Source of the DNA: Paulinella micropora
Lineage: Eukaryota; Cercozoa; Imbricatea; Euglyphida
DNA: 39,449 nt
Assembly: GCA_009731375.1 (NCBI GenBank)
Contig: BJOX01000040.1
Coordinates: forward strand, 1,061,851-1,101,299
Reading direction: 5' to 3'
Shown one piece after another: positions 1-5,942 of the stretch. The notes beneath the pieces are model-generated. The model was not told the DNA's origin and did no database searches. It saw only the letters and a program-made list of their open reading frames with translations. A program made the position numbers and the translations under genes. Position 1 is the first letter of the stretch. Each line of letters opens with the position of its first letter.

Positions 1-43
1 AAAAAAAGGATTATTTTCGTATAAGATAAGTATATCAAACAGC

Positions 44-571
44 TCAAGCTCGCACAGCCTTCGCCGTCAATTTGAGCATATCCTCGCGGGCCTGTGGGTC
101 AATATTATATTTTTCAATGAGCTCGTTAATGAGTGCGATTTTGCGGTTGTATGTTGGGCGATATGCTCCGTATTGCCTGCGATTCGTGGGTTTCATTCTC
201 TGGCTGTATGTCTTCCGCGGTCGCTTTGAGATTGCTCGCCGGAGCTCTGGGTCTGGGTGTTTAAATTGTCGCACATACAGCCGACAATATTGCTTTTTTT
301 TAATTGCTTGGATTCTGGTGTTGATTCCTTGGTCCTTGTATTGTTGGCGGAGTTCTTTCCGTCGTTGGGTTATGAGTTGCGGGTCGGTGGTGTTGATTAT
401 TTCGCTGTGAATGCTCGGGTGTTGGGGTTTGGGTTCTTGTTTGGTTTCGGGTGTGGATGGTATGGTCTCTTGTGTGGTCTCGGGTGTGTTGGTCATTGTC
501 TCGGGTTTGGTTTCTGGTGTGGTTTCGGGTGTGTTGGTCTCGGTCATTTCCTCGGGTTTGTCCTTATACAT
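44..571 (-). CDS. Hypothetical Pro/Glu/Thr-rich basic protein, copy A
   Basis: I do not recognise this 175-residue protein. The start is ATG at 571-569, just inside the AT-rich upstream element. Residues 1-50 are a low-complexity stretch of repeated TPET/KPET units. From about residue 65 the protein becomes strongly basic, with helical segments (for example RRKELRQQYKDQG) and many Arg/Lys/Tyr, which fits nucleic-acid binding. No signal peptide or membrane segment is visible. It is identical to the gene at 4816-5343, which lies in the other arm of the inverted repeat in opposite orientation. Both copies remain intact with the same upstream motif, so both could be expressed. Binding of DNA or virion packaging is only a guess from composition. 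Confidence 0.7.
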   Translation of the reverse strand: MYKDKPEEMTETNTPETTPETKPETMTNTPETTQETIPSTPETKQEPKPQHPSIHSEIINTTDPQLITQRRKELRQQYKDQGINTRIQAIKKKQYCRLYVRQFKHPDPELRRAISKRPRKTYSQRMKPTNRRQYGAYRPTYNRKIALINELIEKYNIDPQAREDMLKLTAKAVRA

Positions 572-629
572 ATATATTATAATAATAAAAAAAGATTTAA
601 ATATTAAATAATAATTTGATTATGTTGTT
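572..629 (-). promoter_or_regulatory. AT-rich upstream element, copy 1 of 3
   Basis: Read on the minus strand this is AACAACATAATCAAATTATT followed by ATTTAATATTTAAATC, a T-run and TATA-like bases, directly ahead of the 175-residue gene. The same ~55-bp sequence occurs at 4411-4467 and 4758-4815, each just upstream of a start codon, so it is probably a promoter and 5' leader. The plus-strand gene at 641 starts only 12 bp from its far end, so it may act in both directions. Confidence 0.55.
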
Positions 630-640
630 AGAAGAGCCTA

Positions 641-883
641 ATGCCGAGAATTAAGGCTCATATTGTGAGAATTGACGAGAATCTAATCGCCCCCTGCGGT
701 TTCGTTGTGCTTGGTTCTGGGTGCCGAAGTGTTCAATTTAAAAAAAAAATTCATACGAAGAAATGCGAGATTTGCCAGAGTAAGCCGTCAGATGTTGGGG
801 CTCGTGTGTTTGAGTTGTGCGACATTCGCGACGGTTCGCCAATTGCTTCAATTGAAAGAATGGAAAAATTAATCAAGAAATAA
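641..883 (+). CDS. Hypothetical 80-residue protein
   Basis: An ATG-started open frame directly beyond the inverted repeat, divergent from the 175-residue gene and sharing its short upstream region. The protein is basic, with a central KKIHTKKCEICQSKP segment. It has one CxxC pair (CEIC) and other scattered Cys, so weak metal binding is possible, but no full zinc-finger spacing is visible. It ends in a helical SIERMEKLIKK. Its 3' end overlaps the convergent gene at 873-1346 by 11 bases. I do not recognise the family. Support comes from the compact gene packing and lack of a better frame. Confidence 0.55.
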   Translation: MPRIKAHIVRIDENLIAPCGFVVLGSGCRSVQFKKKIHTKKCEICQSKPSDVGARVFELCDIRDGSPIASIERMEKLIKK

Positions 884-1346
884 GGCTTTTACATTCTGAT
901 GCTAAATATAAAATTGCTTCTTGTGTTTGCCTGATTTGCTCTTTATTTTTGGCAATTCGCTCTGTATTTTTGATGATTTGCTTGTCGTTCTCGTTTAAGA
1001 CTTCAAGAATAATGCGAAATTGTTCCTTCGTCTTCTTTCTTGTGTCCTCAATTTTTTCAATTCGTTCGTCATATTCTTCAAGAGTGTCATTGATTAATTT
1101 TTCAAGGTTTTCGCCCCCTTGTTGCTCGGTCTTAATCAGCTTGTTCTGTAATTCGTTTATTCGTTCCAGCCGTTCCAGGGTTTCCTTCTGCTTCCTTTCT
1201 TCTTCCTGCTTTTTCTTTCTTTCTCGTGTTCGCTGTTTTTCGGCTGTTCTGTCTCTTGTTCCACACCTCACACAAAGAGCTCGCCCTTCTGTCTTAGGAT
1301 ACCAGCGACACCTGGAGCAAAAATTCATTTTCTTTATTGCCTCCAT
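873..1346 (-). CDS. Zinc-ribbon plus coiled-coil protein
   Basis: A 157-residue protein starting at ATG 1346. Residues 9-31 hold two Cys pairs (CSRC and, about 14 residues on, CVRC), a typical four-Cys zinc ribbon. The rest is a long, highly charged helix, rich in Glu/Lys/Gln, with heptad-like spacing from about residue 35 to 150; this should form a coiled coil. The architecture resembles the product of 10,211-10,618, which also joins a CxxC/CxxC ribbon to a helical region. That suggests a small paralogous family in this element. A nucleic-acid-binding or scaffold role is plausible but unproven. It converges with and slightly overlaps the 641-883 gene. Confidence 0.7.
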   Translation of the reverse strand: MEAIKKMNFCSRCRWYPKTEGRALCVRCGTRDRTAEKQRTRERKKKQEEERKQKETLERLERINELQNKLIKTEQQGGENLEKLINDTLEEYDERIEKIEDTRKKTKEQFRIILEVLNENDKQIIKNTERIAKNKEQIRQTQEAILYLASECKSLIS

Positions 1347-1566
1347 TGTTGCCCGTTTTCTTGCCCGTTATTTTTTGTATATAATCGGAAAATAATGCCT
1401 GATTGTTGCCTGCCTTCCTGCCTTTGGCTCGTATATGTAAGCAAACGAAAAAACAAATGAAATATATAATATAATTTTTTTTTCTTCTAAAATATTATTA
1501 TAAATATATATAAAACTTATTCAACAAAATAAACCAATAAAACAATAAAGACTGATATATATTAAG
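1347..1566. promoter_or_regulatory. Divergent intergenic region
   Basis: This 220-bp gap separates the minus gene ending upstream at 1346 from the plus gene at 1567. It holds TATA-like runs on both sides (TATATAATC near 1379 and ATATATAATATAAT near 1462) and short repeated TTGCC/TGCCTG units around 1350-1430. No open frame of note is present. A bidirectional promoter is the simplest reading. Confidence 0.45.
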
Positions 1567-2169
1567 ATGATGACGAGCGAAACACGAAATGACCACCAAC
1601 TGAGACGAGAGGCCGAGAACCGTCTCCCCCGTGTGCTGTTTGAAATCGTTGATGATTACCTCGGGGCCCACGATTGCCGACACTGCGGGCCGAGGTCTTT
1701 GTGTGTTCGTGGGTTTATGATTGCGAACACGAGCACAGAACACCGCCCGCGACCGAATAAAGGCTTATATTCTTATAAATGGGGCTCAATTTGTGATGAG
1801 CAATTTATGAGAGACCGGGCGAAAATAATGATGAAATTGTTGAAAGGTTGGAATATTTGCTTTATTGGGTTTGATGACCATAAACACCCGAAGCCAGAAA
1901 TATCAAATTTAAGGACGAAATACTTCAAGGATGCCCCATATGAATTCAGGGCTTCAATATGCCGATTTTTAACTCTTGAATTCATTAAAATCAGAGCGAC
2001 CAAAATGAAAGCAATTGAAGCCCAACAGGAACCGATAAGCAAGACAGACAAACAAAAGCAGAAAGCAATGAACCGAGAGAAAAAAAGAATCAAGGGACAC
2101 CTAAAAATGATTAGTAAAATCAATTATTGCGTGGATAATTACTTCTTGGCGAAGTCTAAAACCCGCTGA
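1567..2169 (+). CDS. Hypothetical protein with Cys-His cluster
   Basis: A 200-residue protein. The start chosen is the first of two adjacent ATGs (MMTSET), preceded by TTAAG, a context shared with other starts in this block. Residues 37-46 contain CRHCGPRSLC, a possible partial metal site. The middle is globular, with the aromatic WNICFIGFDDHKHPKPE stretch. The C-terminal third is strongly basic (KQKQKAMNREKKRIKGHLK) and probably binds nucleic acid. The 3' end overlaps the convergent gene at 2139-2375 by 31 bases. I cannot assign a family; a nuclease or DNA-binding protein is possible, but I see no catalytic motif I trust. Confidence 0.65.
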   Translation: MMTSETRNDHQLRREAENRLPRVLFEIVDDYLGAHDCRHCGPRSLCVRGFMIANTSTEHRPRPNKGLYSYKWGSICDEQFMRDRAKIMMKLLKGWNICFIGFDDHKHPKPEISNLRTKYFKDAPYEFRASICRFLTLEFIKIRATKMKAIEAQQEPISKTDKQKQKAMNREKKRIKGHLKMISKINYCVDNYFLAKSKTR

Positions 2170-2375
2170 GCATTTTCAAGTGTCATATTCAACAACACAC
2201 GGCGACATTCAGATGCGATTTTCCTCTTTCTTTCGTTCTGTGATGTCTTTGATAATCCCTTTTTTTTTCTTTGATATGTATATCTTTTTTTCGTGTTATA
2301 AATTGAGATTTCCCCGTTCTTCTTTATATACTTTTTTATAACATTATAAACTTTAAGCTCTCCGCCTTCGGTCAT
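2139..2375 (-). CDS. Small basic hypothetical protein
   Basis: A 78-residue, very basic protein starting at ATG 2375. It has an N-terminal helix-like VYNVIKKYIKKNGEISIYN, then a Lys/Arg-rich linker and a C-terminal helix (ENAQRVLDFAKK). The order helix, 'NGEISIYN' turn, basic strand resembles a small sequence-specific DNA-binding module, but this is inference from pattern only. It overlaps the convergent 1567-2169 gene by 31 bases and is divergent from 2453-3472 across a 77-bp AT-rich spacer. Confidence 0.5.
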   Translation of the reverse strand: MTEGGELKVYNVIKKYIKKNGEISIYNTKKRYTYQRKKKGLSKTSQNERKRKIASECRRVLLNMTLENAQRVLDFAKK

Positions 2376-2452
2376 TTTATATGAATAAAAAATATATTAT
2401 TTTATAATAAATATTATTCTTATAATTATATAACCAAAACAAAAACAAACAG
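2376..2452. promoter_or_regulatory. Divergent AT-rich promoter region
   Basis: A spacer of 77 bp that is almost entirely A and T, with TATATTATTTTATAATAAAT and TATAATTATATAAC. It lies between divergent start codons at 2375 and 2453, so it must hold the start signals for both genes. Confidence 0.45.
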
Positions 2453-3472
2453 ATGAGCAAGTCGTGCGACTGTGGGACCCCGAAATATTGCTTATATGAT
2501 AATATTGAATTGCGGAACCGTATGATTCTAAAATTGAAGCAGAGGATGATGGGCTCGTGTGCCGAATGTTATAAGATGAGTGGAAAAAGATGTGGGACTT
2601 GTGTGTATAAAGACCCGAGCGGAATGACCTGCTTGAATTACGAAATGCCGAATATTAAGATACCGAAAAAGGGACCGAAATGTTTATATTTATTATCAGC
2701 ATTGAGGGCGGACAGTGCTCTTGACCAGGTCCTGATTGTTAATAATGCGAATAAAATCAATTTGAAAAAGAATGAAACCAAAAACGAGAAACAGAAAAAA
2801 GAATTTTCAGCGGTTTATCAACTGACGAGCGAGGCAATCAAGGAAAATGAGAAATTGAAAATGAATATATTGAATTTAATGAGACGAGAAGACAAACACA
2901 TTGAAGAGCGGAGAAGACTGAAGAGAGAAATCAAGCTTTTAAAAAACATAATAATTGAGACTTGCCCGACGAATTCGGGACCAGAGGACAACACACAGGA
3001 GAACGACAAACACGAGGAAGAAGAACACGAGGAACAAGAGAACAACAAACACGAGGAAGAGGACACACAAGAGGACGAGGAACTCACACCAGAAGAAGCC
3101 GAGGAAAACGAGCACGATGAAAACGAGCACGACAAAAACGAGCACGACGAAAACGAGCACGACAAAAACGAGCACGACGAAAACGAGCACGACGAAAACG
3201 AGCACGACGAAAACGAGCACGACGAAAACGAGCACGACGAAAACGAGCACACACCGAAGAATCGCAATGTGTTTGAAGTATATCAGAAACTAATAAATTA
3301 TATGATTGCGACTAATTCGTCAATCGGCCGATTATTGGAACAGCACCCCGACAAATTCAAATTAATTAATCAATATTTAAAAATACAATATAAACGACAC
3401 CAGCAAGCACACCCCAAAACGGAGCCAATCAAGGATTTAAACGAATTCATTAATCTTTTAAATTCGGAATAA
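2453..3472 (+). CDS. Cys-rich, coiled-coil protein with acidic pentapeptide repeats
   Basis: A 339-residue protein in four visible parts. Residues 1-65 are Cys-rich (CDCGTPKYC, then CAECYK, CGTCVYK and a further Cys), which looks like one or two zinc-binding modules. Residues 100-170 are a charged helix with heptad spacing, likely a coiled coil. Residues 175-265 are extremely acidic and end in about nine copies of NEHDE/NEHDK. Residues 270-339 are a folded, helical C-terminal domain. The acidic part could mimic DNA or bind basic proteins; this is inference. It lies 47 bp upstream of the nuclease gene at 3520 on the same strand. Family not recognised. Confidence 0.7.
   Translation: MSKSCDCGTPKYCLYDNIELRNRMILKLKQRMMGSCAECYKMSGKRCGTCVYKDPSGMTCLNYEMPNIKIPKKGPKCLYLLSALRADSALDQVLIVNNANKINLKKNETKNEKQKKEFSAVYQLTSEAIKENEKLKMNILNLMRREDKHIEERRRLKREIKLLKNIIIETCPTNSGPEDNTQENDKHEEEEHEEQENNKHEEEDTQEDEELTPEEAEENEHDENEHDKNEHDENEHDKNEHDENEHDENEHDENEHDENEHDENEHTPKNRNVFEVYQKLINYMIATNSSIGRLLEQHPDKFKLINQYLKIQYKRHQQAHPKTEPIKDLNEFINLLNSE
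3106..3249 (+). repeat. 15-bp coding tandem repeat
   Basis: Nine to ten tandem copies of AACGAGCACGACGAA with a GAC-AAA variant, in frame, encoding NEHDE/NEHDK. The nucleotide identity between units indicates recent slippage or unequal exchange, so the copy number is probably variable. Confidence 0.9.
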
Positions 3473-3519
3473 AAAAAGATGAATTTTATTATTTTTTTTG
3501 TTCATATATTGCGAAAAAG

Positions 3520-4173
3520 ATGGCTTTCGGCGGACAATATTGTCTTTTTTATTCGTCCGAGGTTTGTAAGTTATGGGGGGCGAATCCTTTTGAAATTGAT
3601 TATATAAAAAAGATATATAATCGGGAATTCAAGCAGAACCAAGAACTGACGGATGAGCAAATTCAACAAATTCACAGCCAGCTGAAAAAAATGGAACCGA
3701 TAACAATGGGCGAACACATTGAACTAGAAGACAAAAAAATTGAAATCAATGATGATGAACCAGACCCGCGACTTCGTGGAATTAAGCACGAGAAGACCGT
3801 CGTCAAGTTCTTAATCGCCCGAGGTTTTAATATTTGGAAATATCAAGAGACATATATCAAGGAAATTTATCAATATAAGCTGAAATTATGCTCAAAGATT
3901 GAGGGGCTTATTCGTTTGAAGGGTGATAAAAAAATATATCTTTTAGAAATCAAAATCAGAAAAAAAGACCGAGGGCTCAGACCGTGGGAGCATTTTCAAA
4001 TTCAGATTAATCTTTATTTGACGGGAATGAATGAGGCCTTATTTGTTGAAGTGTGCGACGGAGAGGTTGAGATTGTGAAGGTGGGCAAGAATTGGGAATA
4101 TATAAGAGAGATGAACGGGGGGCTGAGGTTAATCCATAATGAACTCAGCAAACTGAGGCGGGCGGAGGCATAA
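3520..4173 (+). CDS. PD-(D/E)XK-superfamily nuclease (YqaJ/RecB-like)
   Basis: A 217-residue protein. The core spans residues 88-180: a helix with Glu91 (IKHEKTVVKFL), then KIEGLI with Glu128, then LLEIKIRK with Glu143 and Lys145, then WEHFQIQINLYL with Gln160/Gln162. This order (acidic residue followed by Gly, E-x-K strand, Gln-containing helix) is the signature of the PD-(D/E)XK nuclease fold, nearest to the YqaJ/lambda-exonuclease group. The usual Asp in 'DGh' is Glu here, a conservative change. Such nucleases process DNA ends during viral replication and recombination. It sits 47 bp after the 2453 gene, and its 3' end overlaps the convergent 4145-4357 gene by 29 bases. The family assignment rests on motif order only. 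Confidence 0.75.
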   Translation: MAFGGQYCLFYSSEVCKLWGANPFEIDYIKKIYNREFKQNQELTDEQIQQIHSQLKKMEPITMGEHIELEDKKIEINDDEPDPRLRGIKHEKTVVKFLIARGFNIWKYQETYIKEIYQYKLKLCSKIEGLIRLKGDKKIYLLEIKIRKKDRGLRPWEHFQIQINLYLTGMNEALFVEVCDGEVEIVKVGKNWEYIREMNGGLRLIHNELSKLRRAEA

Positions 4174-4357
4174 AAACAACACGAGGGGCGAGCATTTCCT
4201 CCAAATTGTAAATTCTCAGAAATTCGGCGACCGTGTCCTTCTTTAGTTGGCAATTGCTAGACCTTAAAATATATGAAACGATATGAGAGAGAGAGCAGAA
4301 TGCGAACCCGTCAATTGTGATATTGTTGTCTTTTTTATTACAATATAAGCAACTCAT
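4145..4357 (-). CDS. Small zinc-finger protein (FCS/MYM-like)
   Basis: A 70-residue protein. The N-terminus reads CLYCNKKDN, then about a dozen residues later GFAFCSLSH: a Cys-x2-Cys pair followed by an FCS motif and a His. This is the layout of FCS/MYM-type and related treble-clef zinc fingers found in many large DNA viruses. A short helix (TVAEFLRIYNLEEML) follows. It starts at ATG 4357 on the minus strand and its 3' end overlaps the nuclease gene by 29 bases. The likely role is nucleic-acid or protein binding in transcription; specific function unknown. Confidence 0.6.
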   Translation of the reverse strand: MSCLYCNKKDNNITIDGFAFCSLSHIVSYILRSSNCQLKKDTVAEFLRIYNLEEMLAPRVVFMPPPASVC

Positions 4358-4410
4358 AAGCGGACGATAACGAGAAAAGAATCAATATATATAATATTTT
4401 TTTATATTTT

Positions 4411-4467
4411 AACAACATAATCAAATTATTATTTAATATTTAAATCTTTTTTTAATATTATAATATA
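4411..4467 (+). promoter_or_regulatory. AT-rich upstream element, copy 2 of 3
   Basis: AACAACATAATCAAATTATT followed by ATTTAATATTTAAATC, a T-run and TAATATTATAATATA, ahead of the 4487 start. It matches copies at 4758-4815 and, inverted, 572-629. Confidence 0.55.
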
Positions 4468-4486
4468 AACAACAAGACAGAGGGAA

Positions 4487-4744
4487 ATGTCTCGCGGGCT
4501 TAGCAGAGAATTGTGGGAATTTATGGAAGAAGAAAGAGCGAAAAATGAACACAAAAATCACAAATTGAAACAATTGGAAAAGGCACAGCAAGAAACACGG
4601 GAGAATATTATCAATGCGAGCTTAATGTTTAATTATTACGAGGAAGACGACAAAATCAATATAATCATATCAGCCTTAAAAATATACAACAAGAAACTTA
4701 TTCAATATAATGAGCAAATCAAACAATTAAAACGACCCAATTGA
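4487..4744 (+). CDS. Small coiled-coil protein
   Basis: An 85-residue protein that is helical and highly charged almost throughout, with heptad-like repeats (EEERAKNEHKNHKLKQLEK, and NKKLIQYNEQIKQL at the end). No catalytic or membrane motif is present. The gene is bracketed by two direct copies of the ~55-bp upstream element, so it forms a cassette of promoter, small gene, promoter ahead of the 4816 gene. The second element begins 14 bp after its stop codon. Function unknown. Confidence 0.55.
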   Translation: MSRGLSRELWEFMEEERAKNEHKNHKLKQLEKAQQETRENIINASLMFNYYEEDDKINIIISALKIYNKKLIQYNEQIKQLKRPN

Positions 4745-4757
4745 ACCGCGACCTTCT

Positions 4758-4815
4758 AACAACATAATCAAATTATTATTTAATATTTAAATCTTTTTTT
4801 ATTATTATAATATAT
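4758..4815 (+). promoter_or_regulatory. AT-rich upstream element, copy 3 of 3
   Basis: Same sequence as 4411-4467, ending in TATTATTATAATATAT immediately before the ATG at 4816. The spacing to the start is nearly zero, so transcription probably starts within or upstream of it and gives a very short leader. Confidence 0.55.
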
Positions 4816-5343
4816 ATGTATAAGGACAAACCCGAGGAAATGACCGAGACCAACACACCCGAAACCACACCAGAAACCAAACCCGAGACAATGACCAACA
4901 CACCCGAGACCACACAAGAGACCATACCATCCACACCCGAAACCAAACAAGAACCCAAACCCCAACACCCGAGCATTCACAGCGAAATAATCAACACCAC
5001 CGACCCGCAACTCATAACCCAACGACGGAAAGAACTCCGCCAACAATACAAGGACCAAGGAATCAACACCAGAATCCAAGCAATTAAAAAAAAGCAATAT
5101 TGTCGGCTGTATGTGCGACAATTTAAACACCCAGACCCAGAGCTCCGGCGAGCAATCTCAAAGCGACCGCGGAAGACATACAGCCAGAGAATGAAACCCA
5201 CGAATCGCAGGCAATACGGAGCATATCGCCCAACATACAACCGCAAAATCGCACTCATTAACGAGCTCATTGAAAAATATAATATTGACCCACAGGCCCG
5301 CGAGGATATGCTCAAATTGACGGCGAAGGCTGTGCGAGCTTGA
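4816..5343 (+). CDS. Hypothetical Pro/Glu/Thr-rich basic protein, copy B
   Basis: Identical in all 175 residues to the product of 44-571, from the other arm of the inverted repeat. It has the same acidic/Thr-Pro repeats in residues 1-50 and the same basic C-terminal two thirds. A second in-frame ATG lies at residue 9 (MYKDKPEEM), but the first is adjacent to the conserved upstream element and is preferred. It stands downstream of the 4487-4744 gene in the same orientation and just before the first iteron-like cluster. No function can be assigned. Confidence 0.7.
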   Translation: MYKDKPEEMTETNTPETTPETKPETMTNTPETTQETIPSTPETKQEPKPQHPSIHSEIINTTDPQLITQRRKELRQQYKDQGINTRIQAIKKKQYCRLYVRQFKHPDPELRRAISKRPRKTYSQRMKPTNRRQYGAYRPTYNRKIALINELIEKYNIDPQAREDMLKLTAKAVRA

Positions 5344-5387
5344 GCTGTTTGATATACTTATCTTATACGAAAATAATCCTTTTTTTT

Positions 5388-5708
5388 GAACGGGTGAATT
5401 GATACCGAACAACCAAATGAAGCCGAATGAACAACTCAAAAAAATTGAACGGGTGAATCAGTATCAAACAACCAAAAGGAGGCGAATGGAGAGGCGAGCA
5501 GACAACACACGAGGAAATGACCCAAATCCCTGAAAATAAGGGGACAATTTACCCGGCCATATTTTAATAAAGAAAAGGATAAAAATGAACGGGTGAATCA
5601 GTACCAAACGAACAAAAGGAGCCGAATGGAGACCCCACAAAATGAACGGGTGAATCAGTATCAAACGAACAAAAGGAGACGAATGGAGGAGCGAGCATAT
5701 GACGAGGA
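5388..5708. repeat. Iteron-like repeat cluster 1 (upstream of primase-helicase)
   Basis: Four copies of a ~45-bp unit begin at 5388, 5447, 5587 and 5644. Each starts with the invariant 12-mer GAACGGGTGAAT, followed by CAGTATCAAAC or a variant and an A/G-rich tail ending in CGAATGGAG. A conserved AATTTACCCGGCCATATTTT block precedes unit 3. The unit spacings (59, 140 and 57 bp) almost equal those of the second cluster at 9222. The first unit has GAATTGATAC in place of GAATCAGTATC in both clusters, so the whole cluster was duplicated. It could be a replication origin with iterons, a recombination target, or decayed coding repeats. Confidence 0.85.
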
Positions 5709-5814
5709 GCAACACGAACACAAGAGACAAACACAAGACAAAGAGCACCAACGAAGACCAACGAGCAACAACGACAACAACAACAACAACACCCTAACCC
5801 ACAAATCGGGCTAA
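5587..5814 (+). pseudogene. Possible remnant repeat-peptide gene
   Basis: Within cluster 1 one frame reads NERVNQYQTNKRRRMEE repeats, then a Gln/His/Asn-rich tail, to a stop at 5814. There is no in-frame ATG at the start. The part of the cluster before 5519 is in another frame and contains stops. The same peptide repeat is readable through most of cluster 2. Either a gene with NLS-like basic repeats has decayed, or the repeats are DNA sites that happen to be open. I favour the second because the 12-mer is invariant even at third codon positions. Confidence 0.25.
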
Positions 5815-5942
5815 AATATACACATAGGCCCCCATTCTTGTTTTCTTGGGGTTCTCGCCTGGTGTTTGTTTAATTTTGAATTTATAATTTATAATTAATT
5901 ATTTAATTTTATTCTAAAAAAAAATATTCATTAAGATATAAG
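5815..5942 (+). promoter_or_regulatory. Upstream region of the primase-helicase gene
   Basis: After a GC-richer stretch (CCCCCATTCTTG to TTGGGGTTC) the last 75 bp are almost pure A/T, with tandem TTTATAATTTATAATTAATT and a final ATTAAGATATAAG before the ATG at 5943. The TAAG-ATG context recurs at several starts in this block. No gene is visible in this spacer. Confidence 0.4.

Larger units (their letters stand above)
1..634. repeat. Inverted repeat, left arm (truncated by window start)
   Basis: This segment is the exact reverse complement of 4753-5386: position n pairs with 5387 minus n. The inner boundary is sharp, at GAAG (631-634) against CTTC (4753-4756). At the outer end the match continues to base 1, so the repeat may extend beyond the window. 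Each arm carries the same 175-residue gene and its upstream AT-rich element. Every overlapping reading frame translates identically in the two arms, which shows near or complete nucleotide identity. That implies recent duplication, gene conversion or inversion by recombination. Confidence 0.95.
4753..5386. repeat. Inverted repeat, right arm
   Basis: Exact reverse complement of 1-634. The right end lies in a run of eight T (5380-5387), next to the first iteron-like repeat (5388). The arms enclose 4.1 kb, so recombination between them would invert the segment 635-4752. Confidence 0.95.

Noticed and set aside
72-607. Overlapping plus-strand frames opposite the 175-residue gene
   Set aside because: They are mirror frames of the duplicated gene, with low-complexity Gly/Val/Leu/Phe composition, and exist in both arms only because the arms are identical.
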